In this document: one piece after another, positions 9,195 through 17,526 of the stretch | Position numbering within the stretch: the stretch's first letter is position 1 | Layout: each line of letters begins with the position of its first letter | DNA from: Paenibacillus sp. V4I7 | GTDB taxonomy: Bacteria; Bacillota; Bacilli; Paenibacillales; NBRC-103111 | Direction: 5' to 3' | DNA length: 64,000 nt | Assembly (NCBI RefSeq): GCF_030817275.1 | Contig: NZ_JAUSZD010000002.1 | Coordinates: 7,114,001 to 7,178,000, forward strand | The notes under the pieces: generated by a model | The model's input: the letters and a program-made list of their open reading frames with translations, nothing else | The model's database searches: none | Told to the model about the DNA's origin: nothing | Translations under genes and position numbers: made by a program

Positions 9195-9375
9195 CGTGGA
9201 TAAGTGCAGAATTTGTAAAAACTTGTCGTATCGGGCTTCTTTACATTTTATCAACAAAGTTATGCACATAATTGTACACATTATCCACAGGTTGTGGGGA
9301 GAGAATTTTGGATAAGTTGGGTTCATTGTGGTTGGTTTATGCACAAATGGGGTTAGGCGGGATGGATTGTCCACA
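9195..9375. promoter_or_regulatory. Second DnaA-box cluster
   Basis: Exact TTWTNCACA boxes on the plus strand: TTATGCACA 9260-9268, TTATCCACA 9281-9289, TTATGCACA 9337-9345. One-mismatch boxes on plus: TTATCAACA 9248-9256, TTGTACACA 9272-9280, TTGTCCACA 9367-9375. On minus: TTATCCACG 9203-9195 and TTATCCAAA 9314-9306. This fills most of the 390-bp gap between the cold-shock gene and fliT; nothing else is seen there apart from the promoter and terminator listed. Confidence 0.65.
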
Positions 9376-9403
9376 GGTTTTAGCCGAAACTTAGAAAAAC
9401 TGC

Positions 9404-9437
9404 AAAAAATAAAAACCTCTTGCCGCGGCAAAAGGTT
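9404..9437 (-). terminator. Rho-independent terminator of the flaG-fliDST operon
   Basis: Minus strand AACCTTTTGCC and GGCAAGAGGTT pair (11 bp, one wobble) over a tight GC loop, followed by TTTATTTTTT. It lies just after fliT. Confidence 0.85.
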
Positions 9438-9448
9438 TGGGGGAGCAT

Positions 9449-9790
9449 CTATTTTTTTCGATCAAAAAAGTAACTTTCATTATCAAATGCGTTGTCATAC
9501 GCATTCTTTTGAGTCTTACCGTTATCAATCTTCGCTAATTGCTCGCGAGCTTCATCTCGGAATTGTGTGAGCTTCTGGACGAAAATCGGATCCGCACCAA
9601 GGATTGCTTGAATGCGTTCCTTGTACGTCATCGTGTTCTGTGCCGGTACAGCCAACGTAGCATCAATTATTGCCTGCATTAACGTACCACGCTGCTCCAT
9701 ATACTCAGCGAGTCTCTCCGCATCCATCATAGCCAGCTCAGCTAGTGCTTGTTGCGTTCGTTGCTCCAGCTCTGTAACCAACTCATCCAT
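9449..9790 (-). CDS. fliT: Flagellar protein FliT-like chaperone
   Basis: A small helical protein of about 113 residues in the FliT position, directly after fliS. FliT-type proteins chaperone the filament cap FliD and other late export substrates. Sequence similarity within the family is low, so the call rests mainly on position, size and the helical, charged character. A TTG upstream is possible, but GGAG sits 6 bases before ATG 9790. That start overlaps the fliS stop by 8 bases (ATGGATGA), implying translational coupling. Confidence 0.75.
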   Translation of the reverse strand: MDELVTELEQRTQQALAELAMMDAERLAEYMEQRGTLMQAIIDATLAVPAQNTMTYKERIQAILGADPIFVQKLTQFRDEAREQLAKIDNGKTQKNAYDNAFDNESYFFDRKK

Positions 9791-10187
9791 GGGAAGCTCC
9801 AACAGGTGCTGCAGTGATCCCTTTCGCTTGCAGCGCAGCTTGCATCCATGTTTCTTTCAACTGAATCAGAAATCCTAATACTTCTTCAGCCGGCTCCGCG
9901 GATTTTTTCATATTCGCCTCAATAAGACGGTGATTGAAATACTCGTATAATCTTAGTAAATCACTAGCAATCGAGGCATTACGATCAATCGTGATGGAAA
10001 ATTCGCTAATAATATCTTGTACCTTGACTAGGTTGGTGTTAGCGTCTTGGTAGTTCGTATTTTTCAAAGCCTCAACACCCGCACGGCAAAACCGGATCGC
10101 CCCATCACATAGCATAATTAACAATTGCGCTGGAGTAGCTGTCTGAACTGTATTTTCCATGTATTTATTGCGTTGAGCTTGAATCAT
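9783..10187 (-). CDS. fliS: Flagellin export chaperone FliS
   Basis: A 134-residue helical cytoplasmic chaperone that binds flagellin before export. The N terminus YMENTVQTATPAQLLIMLCDGAIRF is the family hallmark, here at residues 9-33. ATG 10187 follows a GGGG site. It stands between fliD and fliT in the usual Bacillus order. In B. subtilis FliS also connects to the FliW-CsrA control loop by buffering free flagellin; fliW and csrA are present at 13.7-14.4 kb. Confidence 0.95.
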   Translation of the reverse strand: MIQAQRNKYMENTVQTATPAQLLIMLCDGAIRFCRAGVEALKNTNYQDANTNLVKVQDIISEFSITIDRNASIASDLLRLYEYFNHRLIEANMKKSAEPAEEVLGFLIQLKETWMQAALQAKGITAAPVGASHG

Positions 10188-10224
10188 AATGATATCCCCC
10201 TAGTTAATACTTCTAAATCTCATT

Positions 10225-11745
10225 CTAACTAAACTGTGAGGCGAGTGACGAACTCTGTGCATTCAATTGGGTAATATACTTTTCCATCGCCGTAAATTGT
10301 TTGTAGTATCGTGTTTGTAACGTGTCTAGACGCAAGGTCATACTATTTATGCGAGTATCGATATTACTCATATTTTTTCCTATAACAGAGTTAAGATCTA
10401 TGCCCGAGCTAGCCCCAGCTTTAGACGTGATGGTTTTCATTAATGCATTTGCTCGATCATACAAGCGTGTTGCTAATCCATCGCCCAAATCGGAAGCAGC
10501 ATTCTTATCATCTGCATTAAATAGTGCCATAACTTCATTGGGTTTTTCCGTAATGGCTTTTTTTAGCTTGGCTTCATCTATATATATTTTGCCTTTATCC
10601 ATATAGTTACCCGTTGTAATGCCAATTTCGGATAAACTCTTTGCAGTACCAATCGGCAAGCCCTGGGTAATTGTGGAAAAGGATGTCCGCATGTTATTAA
10701 TACCACTTGAAAGCAAGTCGTCATTATGCAACATTCCGCTCTTTGCTTTTTCTTCCCACGCTTTAATCTGATCTTCTTTCATCTCAGAACGCTGTTCGTC
10801 GGTTAATGGAGTAAAACCCTTATATCTCTTTTCATCCATCTTCGAATTTATGGTAGTAATTAACTCGTTATATTTATCAACAAAGGACTTAATGTTATTA
10901 AATGTTGTGTCGAGATCCCGTGTGGTTGTAAGAGTTGCTACACCCAAATTTTTGGCAGTAATATTCATACCATTAAAGGTGAAGTTGTTGGAATCATAAT
11001 ATGCTACCATGTTAGGATCATCATTAACCATAACTTTTGCCTTATCCCCAGTTATGGTAAGCGTAGAGGTCTCAGTGACAGGGTCAAATACACTAGTTAA
11101 TCCAAATACTTTATTCAACCAGTCACCTGGATTACCTGGATCTGCAGTTTGATCTCCCTCCATCTTTAAGGTGAAGTCCCCGGTAACACCTGTACTGGAA
11201 GATGTGAAAAAGAAACTCTTGAGATTCGTGTCGTAGTTCATGCTAACGCCAGTTACACCAGTTTTAGCATTCACCTGTGATACCACACTTGCTATCGTAT
11301 CTGTTGCCTTAAGATTTAAAGTGACAGAACCTGTTTTGCCGCTTATTGTAAAATTCGCTGGTTCTGTTAGGCCTATAAGTGCACTATCACTAGTTGCACC
11401 ACTCGGAGGCGTAGAGTAAACTTGTGCCGCTTTAGCAAGGTTTAGAATTTCCAATTTATGCGTTCCCTCAGCTGCTACTGATGTTGAAGTAGCTGTCAAA
11501 ACATGCTCAGCTGAAGAGGTAGCTTTCTTACTCAGATATGATGACTCCAATTTCATATTAAAAGCTGCACTACGGAAGTCCATGATTTTAGAATTCATGG
11601 CTCGATACTCATCTCGCTGCCATTCAAGAGTCTGCTTCTTTTGTTTTAATTTATCTTGAGGCATACGAGCTGCCTTCATTAACTTACTTACAGTATCATC
11701 AATATCGATTCCAGTCCCTGAGAATCCATTCAAACGCATGACCAT
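10225..11745 (-). CDS. fliD: Flagellar filament cap protein FliD (hook-associated protein 2)
   Basis: Forms the pentameric cap under which flagellin polymerises. The product is about 506 residues. The N-terminal part reads MVMRLNGFSGTGIDIDDTVSKLM with heptad-like helices to about residue 60, then a beta-rich central region. The C-terminal helix ends in LQTRYYKQFTAMEKYI near residue 485, as in other FliD proteins. ATG 11745 lies a few bases after GGTGGG; the open frame starts 7 codons earlier without a site. It follows flaG by about 35 bp. Confidence 0.95.
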   Translation of the reverse strand: MVMRLNGFSGTGIDIDDTVSKLMKAARMPQDKLKQKKQTLEWQRDEYRAMNSKIMDFRSAAFNMKLESSYLSKKATSSAEHVLTATSTSVAAEGTHKLEILNLAKAAQVYSTPPSGATSDSALIGLTEPANFTISGKTGSVTLNLKATDTIASVVSQVNAKTGVTGVSMNYDTNLKSFFFTSSSTGVTGDFTLKMEGDQTADPGNPGDWLNKVFGLTSVFDPVTETSTLTITGDKAKVMVNDDPNMVAYYDSNNFTFNGMNITAKNLGVATLTTTRDLDTTFNNIKSFVDKYNELITTINSKMDEKRYKGFTPLTDEQRSEMKEDQIKAWEEKAKSGMLHNDDLLSSGINNMRTSFSTITQGLPIGTAKSLSEIGITTGNYMDKGKIYIDEAKLKKAITEKPNEVMALFNADDKNAASDLGDGLATRLYDRANALMKTITSKAGASSGIDLNSVIGKNMSNIDTRINSMTLRLDTLQTRYYKQFTAMEKYITQLNAQSSSLASQFS

Positions 11746-11780
11746 TGGTGACCCACCATCCCTCATTTATTAATCGCTAA

Positions 11781-12194
11781 TTACCTACGCTCATCGACAA
11801 GGATTCCAGCCATTTCCCATAGTTTGGCAACAAAATCCAAGCTCTTCTCTGGCGGGATTTCACGGATCGTTTCCCCCGTGGTTTTATCTAGTACTTTCAC
11901 TGAAATAAGCTTCGTTTTCTCATGGATAGAGAATTCCAAAGAAGTGGATTTTCCCTCCATCGCTTTAATCGCATGTTCAAGAGCTTTGACGACCTGAGCA
12001 TCACTAATTGTAACAGTATTCCCTTGAAGCTCTGCTTGCTTAAGATCGTAGGTGTTATTGATTCGAGATGTCACATACTCACCCACAGCTACAGGGTTTG
12101 TCTCCTCGGCTTTTTGTGGCTTAGCCACCGACTCTATAGGCTTATCCGATCCTGATAAACCGCCTATTCCACTTAAAGAATTATTAATACTCAC
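11781..12194 (-). CDS. flaG: FlaG family flagellar protein (YvyC type)
   Basis: A 137-residue protein. The conserved FlaG core is in the C-terminal half (LEFSIHEKTKLISVKVLDK, then GETIREIPPEKSLDF). FlaG proteins influence filament length in some species; the exact role is unclear. The start is a GTG at 12194 placed 8 bases after a perfect AGGAGG. It is the first gene of flaG-fliD-fliS-fliT, with a SigD-type promoter about 50 bases upstream. Confidence 0.92.
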   Translation of the reverse strand: MSINNSLSGIGGLSGSDKPIESVAKPQKAEETNPVAVGEYVTSRINNTYDLKQAELQGNTVTISDAQVVKALEHAIKAMEGKSTSLEFSIHEKTKLISVKVLDKTTGETIREIPPEKSLDFVAKLWEMAGILVDERR

Positions 12195-12232
12195 TTTAAT
12201 AACCTCCTACCGAAGTTAACTATATACTCTTA

Positions 12233-12260
12233 TTATCGGCAATAGAGTAGGATAGTGTTA
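12233..12260 (-). promoter_or_regulatory. SigD-type promoter of flaG-fliDST
   Basis: Minus strand TAAC (12260-12257), 16 bp, GCCGATAA (12240-12233). The -10 matches the SigD consensus at all eight bases; the -35 matches 3 of 4 bases of TAAA. Confidence 0.75.
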
Positions 12261-12273
12261 GCTAATTTTTTAG

Positions 12274-12304
12274 AAAAAAAAAGGCCCTAGAACATTCCTA
12301 GGAC
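12274..12304 (-). terminator. Rho-independent terminator after hag
   Basis: Minus strand GGTCCTAG and CTAGGGCC pair over a short loop and run into nine Ts. It isolates hag from the flaG operon. Confidence 0.9.
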
Positions 12305-12321
12305 CATCTCTAAACATTAAA

Positions 12322-13569
12322 TTAACGAAGCAATTGAAGTACACCTTGTGGCTGTTGGTTAGCTTGAGCCAACATTGCTTGAGCAGCTTGAGCAAGAATT
12401 GAGTTCTTAGTTTGGGTCATCATTTCTTTCGCCATGTCTACGTCACGTACACGAGACTCAGCAGCTGTTAAGTTTTCAGAAGAAGTATTCAAGTTATTGA
12501 TCGTGTGTTCTAAACGGTTTTGAACAGCACCTAATTTTGATCGTTCTGTTGAAACATTTTCAATTGCGTTATTAATTGAAGTAATTGATCCTGATGCCTT
12601 TTCTCTTGAAGAGATATCTGCGCCATTAATAGTGAATTTATCCCCATCTGCAAATGCAGCTGTTTGACCTACATCAGTCATTACAATAGGAGCAGCAAGA
12701 GTTTTACCGTTTAACGATGTAATACTAGCACCAGTCAGTGCACCAACTATTTGTCCATCTTTTAATAGATCAGTACCTTTAATTTCATAATTCCCTGCAG
12801 ATAATTCTTTAGCAGGAGCACCTAAAGCTTGCTTTAATTCGGCTTTCCCATTTGCGATTGTAAAAGTTGCACCAGCAGCTGGGTCATTTGTAAATGTAAT
12901 GACAGCTGTTCCAGCAGCATCTTCAATGTCAGCACCGTTAACTTGACCTACAATATTACCATCAGCATCTTTAACGTCTGTACCATTAGCATCTACAGTA
13001 TAAATACCATCTTTAAGAGTATTAGCTGCTAGTACAGCAGTATTTTCAACAGTGGCACTCGAAGTCAATCCAAGTGCTTGAGCACCCATTTTATTTACAG
13101 ATAGATTAAGTGATTGACTTTCATTTGCACCAATTTGGAATGTGCCTTTGAAAGAACCATCTAGAAGTTTTTGAGTATTAAACTCAGTTGTAGTTGAAAT
13201 TCTATCAATTTCAGTTGTTAATTGGTTCAATTCATCTTGTAGTTTTGTACGGTCGCCACCTGTATTCGTATCGTTAGCTGATTGAACAGCAAGCTCACGC
13301 ATACGTTGCAGGATGTCATGAGTTTCGTTCAATGCACCCTCAGCAGTTTGGATCAATGAAATAGCATCTTGTGAGTTTTTAGAAGCCATATCCAAACCAC
13401 GAATTTGTCCACGCATTTTTTCGGAGATTGCTAGACCAGCAGCGTCATCACCTGCACGGTTGATACGAAGACCTGAAGATAATTTCTCCATGGATTTACC
13501 TTGTGCAGTAGATGCACTGTTCAACTGACGGTGTGTGTTCAAAGCTGCGATATTGTGATTAATTCTCAT
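12322..13569 (-). CDS. hag: Flagellin
   Basis: The filament subunit, 415 residues. The conserved N-terminal D0/D1 region (MRINHNIAALNTHRQL, then EKLSSGLRINRAGDDAAGLAISE) spans about 1-170. The conserved C-terminal region (from about 325, with VRDVDMAKEMM and QPQGVLQLLR at the end) is also intact. About 175-310 is a variable surface domain, larger than in the 304-residue B. subtilis Hag. ATG follows AGGAGGAAG. It is transcribed alone from a SigD-type promoter, with a CsrA-like hairpin in the leader and csrA-fliW immediately upstream. Confidence 0.97.
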   Translation of the reverse strand: MRINHNIAALNTHRQLNSASTAQGKSMEKLSSGLRINRAGDDAAGLAISEKMRGQIRGLDMASKNSQDAISLIQTAEGALNETHDILQRMRELAVQSANDTNTGGDRTKLQDELNQLTTEIDRISTTTEFNTQKLLDGSFKGTFQIGANESQSLNLSVNKMGAQALGLTSSATVENTAVLAANTLKDGIYTVDANGTDVKDADGNIVGQVNGADIEDAAGTAVITFTNDPAAGATFTIANGKAELKQALGAPAKELSAGNYEIKGTDLLKDGQIVGALTGASITSLNGKTLAAPIVMTDVGQTAAFADGDKFTINGADISSREKASGSITSINNAIENVSTERSKLGAVQNRLEHTINNLNTSSENLTAAESRVRDVDMAKEMMTQTKNSILAQAAQAMLAQANQQPQGVLQLLR

Positions 13570-13594
13570 TTTTCTTCCTCCTGAAGGTCGTTTG

Positions 13595-13612
13595 ATCCAC
13601 GTCCATGTGGAT
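13595..13612 (-). promoter_or_regulatory. Predicted CsrA-binding hairpin in the hag leader
   Basis: Minus strand ATCCAC, loop ATGGAC, GTGGAT: a 6-bp stem presenting GGA in a six-base loop. The centre ACATGGACGT resembles the CsrA consensus ACARGGATGT at 8 of 10 bases. A second GGA lies in the Shine-Dalgarno AGGAGGAAG about 17 bases downstream. In B. subtilis two such sites let CsrA block hag translation. Confidence 0.7.
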
Positions 13613-13668
13613 GTTATTTTAGGGTTTTAAGTAGGTCGGCCGTCCTAACTTATTGCCTCATGATATAT

Positions 13669-13696
13669 ATATCGTCAGTACTATTCTAATAGTTTA
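13669..13696 (-). promoter_or_regulatory. SigD-type promoter of hag
   Basis: Minus strand TAAA (13696-13693), 16 bp, GACGATAT (13676-13669), against the SigD pattern TAAA / GCCGATAT. Only one base of the -10 deviates. The leader would be about 95 bases. Confidence 0.75.
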
Positions 13697-13706
13697 TAGC
13701 AAAATC

Positions 13707-13734
13707 AAAAAAAATGTCGATTCATCATCGACAT
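13707..13734 (-). terminator. Rho-independent terminator after csrA
   Basis: ATGTCGAT and ATCGACAT form an 8-bp stem with a 5-base loop and T-runs on both strands. It closes the flgM-to-csrA operon and precedes the hag promoter. Confidence 0.9.
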
Positions 13735-13741
13735 TTTTTTC

Positions 13742-13972
13742 CTACTTTATTTTATTGAATAATAAACTAATATTTGCAGGACTCACCGTATGTTTAGATG
13801 CATCCATATTTGCTTCTTTGATCTGAAGGAATACCTCTTTTCGGTACACTTCAACATTCTTGGGCGCATTAATACCTATTCGAATTGTATCGCCGTCCGT
13901 ACTAAGAATAACAATTTCTATTTGGTCCCCGATCATGATGGACTCACCTTTTTTCCTTGCCAGTACCAACAT
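13742..13972 (-). CDS. csrA: Carbon storage/translational regulator CsrA
   Basis: A 76-residue dimeric RNA-binding protein that represses hag translation by binding GGA motifs in its leader. The sequence MLVLARKKGESIMIGD at the N terminus and the RIGINAPKNVEVYRKEV strand-turn segment are canonical. A GTG three codons earlier overlaps the fliW stop, but GAGGGG is spaced for ATG 13972. It lies between fliW, its antagonist, and hag, its target, as in B. subtilis. Confidence 0.97.
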   Translation of the reverse strand: MLVLARKKGESIMIGDQIEIVILSTDGDTIRIGINAPKNVEVYRKEVFLQIKEANMDASKHTVSPANISLLFNKIK

Positions 13973-13977
13973 TCCCG

Positions 13978-14433
13978 TCACCCCTCATCTTTCATGGTTT
14001 CCAGCGGATTATTGATAATAATCTCGTGCTTCACCTGATAGTTAGAGTCATGTAATATCACTTGTTTGGCTAGACACTTCTTCGTATTCATGACAATAGG
14101 AGCTAGAAGATTAGTGGTTATCTTCGAATTCCCATTACTCACTGTAACAACCGTATAAAGTTGTACGTCCGTCGCCTGCTCAATCAGTAACTCTTCCTGT
14201 ACAGAGTCTGGAAGACTGATTTCGTAGTCTTTAAAGAACAGGAAAGGGTCTACGACCAAGAAAGAAAGCTCCGGCTGCTGAATGGACTGTAAGTAGGAAA
14301 AGGGTAGGCTATCTGCAGGCTGTACTAACATAAACTGTGTACAAGCTTCAAAACCAGGAATACCACCCGGAAATGTCATGGTGTCTGCTTCTACAACTTC
14401 AAGTTCCCCAAAAAACAATGTCTGTACGATCAT
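13978..14433 (-). CDS. fliW: Flagellar assembly factor FliW
   Basis: A small beta-barrel protein that binds flagellin or CsrA in exchange. When flagellin is exported FliW is freed, sequesters CsrA and lets hag be translated. The FliW signature is clear: FPGGIPGFE near the N terminus, then FLVVDPFLFFKDYEI and LLAPIVMNTKK. The product is about 151 residues from ATG 14433; an ATG three codons earlier is too close to AAGGAG. Its stop is six bases before the csrA ATG, so the two are coupled. Confidence 0.95.
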   Translation of the reverse strand: MIVQTLFFGELEVVEADTMTFPGGIPGFEACTQFMLVQPADSLPFSYLQSIQQPELSFLVVDPFLFFKDYEISLPDSVQEELLIEQATDVQLYTVVTVSNGNSKITTNLLAPIVMNTKKCLAKQVILHDSNYQVKHEIIINNPLETMKDEG

Positions 14434-14464
14434 GAATGACATCTCTCCTTAGTCTATATATACG

Positions 14465-14493
14465 AAAAGAAGCTATAGAAAAATCTATAGCTT
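14465..14493 (-). terminator. Intra-operon hairpin between yviE and fliW
   Basis: Minus strand AAGCTATAG and CTATAGCTT, a perfect 9-bp stem with a 6-base loop, followed by CTTTTCG. The short T-run suggests a leaky terminator or processing site rather than a full stop. Confidence 0.6.
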
Positions 14494-14505
14494 GATTATA
14501 CAGTT

Positions 14506-15075
14506 TTAAGTTTTAAAATCAATTTGGGGTGGTATATACTCAACTTTAGCGTACTGTCGCACATAAATGTCTAATTTTCCTCGATTATACGTAATTTCAG
14601 GCTGATTTATCTGTGCATTCACATTGATTTTACCCTCTATTACATTAATTTCGGCTTTAAATGGTGTATACGTAATATCTACGTTGTCGAAAGATGCCTC
14701 GCCATAGTAATCGAATTCTGGATGTTCAAATGTTAACTGTTTGGCAATATCAGCAATGGGGTTCCCATGCAAGTGAATCGCAGCCATGCGATTCCCGTTT
14801 TCTACAATTCGGGCGATTCCTTGCAGAGCAACATCTTTGCTTTGGGTGTAAATTCTAGACATTGCCTCTAAAATCGGTCCCATACCCAGTGCATCCCATG
14901 CCCGACTTTGATCAATCTGTAAATCTCCTGGCTCCTGATGTATCTCTAGTTGAGGGCGATCAGTCTTCATCTCGTAGGTTGCCTTCGGCTGCCTAATATC
15001 CTGTGTTCCTAAATCAGCATCAATTCCTATGAGGGCAGGTTGCTGACGGATTTGAAGTTGTGGAATACTCGACAA
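14506..15075 (-). CDS. DUF6470 family protein (YviE-like)
   Basis: A 189-residue protein in the position of B. subtilis yviE, between flgL and fliW. It has repeated alternating beta-type segments (PQLQIRQQPALIGIDAD, PQLEIHQEPGDLQID). A conserved core SRIYTQSKDVALQGIARIVENG lies around residues 91-112. No signal peptide or membrane segment is seen. The function is unknown; operon membership argues for a role in motility. The start is a TTG eight bases after a strong GGAGG. Confidence 0.8.
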   Translation of the reverse strand: MSSIPQLQIRQQPALIGIDADLGTQDIRQPKATYEMKTDRPQLEIHQEPGDLQIDQSRAWDALGMGPILEAMSRIYTQSKDVALQGIARIVENGNRMAAIHLHGNPIADIAKQLTFEHPEFDYYGEASFDNVDITYTPFKAEINVIEGKINVNAQINQPEITYNRGKLDIYVRQYAKVEYIPPQIDFKT

Positions 15076-15098
15076 TTCAGCCCCCTCCTAACTTTACA

Positions 15099-15998
15099 TT
15101 AACGTAAGAAATCAACTAATGTCGGAACAATTACTTTGGAGCCTGCTGATAAGGAGGCTTGGTAAACATTTTCCTCCATTTTAAGGTTGGTAATAACGAT
15201 CGACATATCTGCATCTTCCGTCTTAGATTGCAAGCTCTGTAGATTGATACCTATGTCACGGAGGCGCTCTTCGGCTAATTGAATGCGGTTGGTCTTGGCG
15301 CCAATGTCAGAACGTGCTCCGATTATCTTCGTCATTCTCTGATCAATAGTCGTAATTGACTCTGCAATTAAATTACTGTCTCCAGCGGTTAATGCAGCTG
15401 AAAGATCCTTAAGCATCTGAAACGCGTTGTCCTTATCGCCAGATTTCCCGAAAATGTCAGTTGCTGTCTTATTCATAGCAATCTGCACCCCTGCACCGAT
15501 CTCGAACTTGATCTCTCCGTTATCAGTAACAGCATTCTCAGGATTATTCGGATCAGGAAACGGGGCCTTGTCTGTAATTTGTCCATTAAAGACATATTTC
15601 CCATTAAATTGACTGTTTCCTATAGTCGTTAGTTGGTTGTATAGCTGATCAACTTCAATTTTAATGGCATCCAGGGAATCCCTCGAATTTGTACTATTAG
15701 CAGCCTGTACAGTTAGTTCCCGACCCCTTTGCAGTACTTCACCTATCTGGCTTAATGCTGTTTCACTATAATCTAGGAAAGACACCGTAGCATCGACATT
15801 TCGTTGGTATTGATCATTGGCGGCTAATTCACTACGATAACGCATTGAGAAACTAATCCCTACCGGATCGTCAGAAGGCTTATTGATTCTGCGACCTGTC
15901 GATAACTGATTCTGTAAATTGTCCATGCGACTCATATTCCCATTAATATTGCGCAATAATTGAGTATTTAACATGCCTTGCGTAACGCGAAGCGGCAT
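15099..15998 (-). CDS. flgL: Hook-filament junction protein FlgL
   Basis: The hook-associated protein joining FlgK to the filament, related to flagellin at both ends. The N terminus MPLRVTQGMLNTQLLRNI and the LSTGRRINKPSDDPVG segment at about residues 33-48 are typical. So is the C-terminal coiled segment ending NVYQASLSAGSKVI. The product is about 299 residues. GAGGTG directs the ATG at 15998 rather than the overlapping GTG at 16007. It follows flgK by about 35 bp in the flgM operon. Confidence 0.95.
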   Translation of the reverse strand: MPLRVTQGMLNTQLLRNINGNMSRMDNLQNQLSTGRRINKPSDDPVGISFSMRYRSELAANDQYQRNVDATVSFLDYSETALSQIGEVLQRGRELTVQAANSTNSRDSLDAIKIEVDQLYNQLTTIGNSQFNGKYVFNGQITDKAPFPDPNNPENAVTDNGEIKFEIGAGVQIAMNKTATDIFGKSGDKDNAFQMLKDLSAALTAGDSNLIAESITTIDQRMTKIIGARSDIGAKTNRIQLAEERLRDIGINLQSLQSKTEDADMSIVITNLKMEENVYQASLSAGSKVIVPTLVDFLR

Positions 15999-16032
15999 TC
16001 GTTTCACCTCATATCAAATTTGTATTAAGCTA

Positions 16033-17481
16033 TTATCTGCCTACCGTACCCATTGAATTAATGACTTTATCGAGCATCTCATCAAACGTTGTCAAAGAGC
16101 GTGCAGCCGCATTGTATGCATGTTGGTATTTAATCATATCTGCCATCTCTTCATCTATAGACACACCGCTTACTGATTGTCGTCTTGCATCCACCTGGTC
16201 TACAAGAATCTTCTGATTTGACGTTTGACGCTGTGCTTCTTGCGTCTGAACCCCGATTTCCGATACAACTGCACGAAGGAATTCATCGAACGTTCCGCCG
16301 TTGAGGATAATTTTGGTAACGCCGGAACCATCGAAATTGTATTTCGTATTCTTAATGTTAGCTAATTTCAGTGCGAATTCATTATTCCCTTTGACCACAC
16401 GTTCGACACCACTCGCGTCCGTATACGTTCTTGCCGAAGCAGCAATATTCTCTACATTATCCGTAATATTGCTACTTACTTTCATTGTCAGTGCTGCGTT
16501 ACTAAAATCAGTACTAGGTGCAAAAAAATCTCCGCCTTTCTTAGGCGGTGTGTCCTGCAATGTGTATCCTTGTTTATGCATATCATTGACCGAAGTTACA
16601 ATTGTGGTAACCATCGAATTCAATTGATTCTTATATTCAGTGACATATCTTTCATTTGATAACTTAAGTCCAAACAATTGCCCGCTGTTTAGATCCCCTT
16701 GGTAGGCTGAGTCCACAAGATCCACGGTAAAATTCGTCGGTGTACTTCCCACTACCAAATCCTGATTTCCCATCCTTATATGATATCCGCGTGACTCTTC
16801 TTGAACCGTCACATTAATGACTTTAGATAGTCCGTCAACCAATAGATCTCGTTGATCACGAAGATCATTTGCATTGTTACCTAATCCTTCAACTCGGAAT
16901 ATTTCATTATTTAAATTTGCAATCTGTTTCAGGACTGAATTCACTTCGGTTGACTTAACAGAAATATTATCACTCAAGTCAGATGCAAGATCGTTGAGCT
17001 GTTTAGCGGCATGATTGAAAGCATCTGTTAACGCAATTGCACTTTCTTTGACAACTGCGCGCGTTTCCATATTATCCGGTTGCTTGCCCAACTCCTGCCA
17101 AGAGTTCCAAAAATTATCCAGAACCTGACGAAGCCCCGTATCCGACGGCTCGTTGATGATCGCTTCTAACTTCTCTAATGTATCTTGACGAACAGACCAT
17201 TCTCCGAAACTTTTGTTCTCATTCGCAAATTGCTTATCAAGAAAAGCCTCACGTATGCGCTTTACTTCTGTGAACTCAACCCCTTGACCCATTTGCCCTG
17301 GGAGGGTGGAGCGGTTTAAACTCAAAGCTTCGATGGGTTCAGCTGCAACCATTTTGACAACCTGACGTGAAAAGCCCGGCGTGTTCGCATTAGCTACGTT
17401 ATGTCCAGCCGTTGTTAGTGCAGCTTGCTGTGTAAGGATCCCCCGCTTGGATATTTCAATTCCGCCAAAAGTCGATCTCAT
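16033..17481 (-). CDS. flgK: Flagellar hook-associated protein FlgK (HAP1)
   Basis: Joins the hook to FlgL. The product has 482 residues. The N-terminal rod/hook signature is AALTTAGHNVANANTPGFSRQ at about residues 20-40 and the C-terminal one is EEMADMIKYQHAYNAAARSLTTFDEMLD at about 440-470. ATG 17481 follows GGAGAGGG. It lies between flgN, which encodes its export chaperone, and flgL. Confidence 0.97.
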   Translation of the reverse strand: MRSTFGGIEISKRGILTQQAALTTAGHNVANANTPGFSRQVVKMVAAEPIEALSLNRSTLPGQMGQGVEFTEVKRIREAFLDKQFANENKSFGEWSVRQDTLEKLEAIINEPSDTGLRQVLDNFWNSWQELGKQPDNMETRAVVKESAIALTDAFNHAAKQLNDLASDLSDNISVKSTEVNSVLKQIANLNNEIFRVEGLGNNANDLRDQRDLLVDGLSKVINVTVQEESRGYHIRMGNQDLVVGSTPTNFTVDLVDSAYQGDLNSGQLFGLKLSNERYVTEYKNQLNSMVTTIVTSVNDMHKQGYTLQDTPPKKGGDFFAPSTDFSNAALTMKVSSNITDNVENIAASARTYTDASGVERVVKGNNEFALKLANIKNTKYNFDGSGVTKIILNGGTFDEFLRAVVSEIGVQTQEAQRQTSNQKILVDQVDARRQSVSGVSIDEEMADMIKYQHAYNAAARSLTTFDEMLDKVINSMGTVGR

Positions 17482-17526
17482 GGTTTCCCTCTCCTATGCC
17501 CTACTTGGGTATTCTGAATATAGCCG

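Noticed and set aside
13707-13734. Palindrome at 13707-13734 as a regulatory operator of hag
   Set aside because: Its T-runs and position after csrA fit a terminator; the hag promoter elements lie separately downstream.
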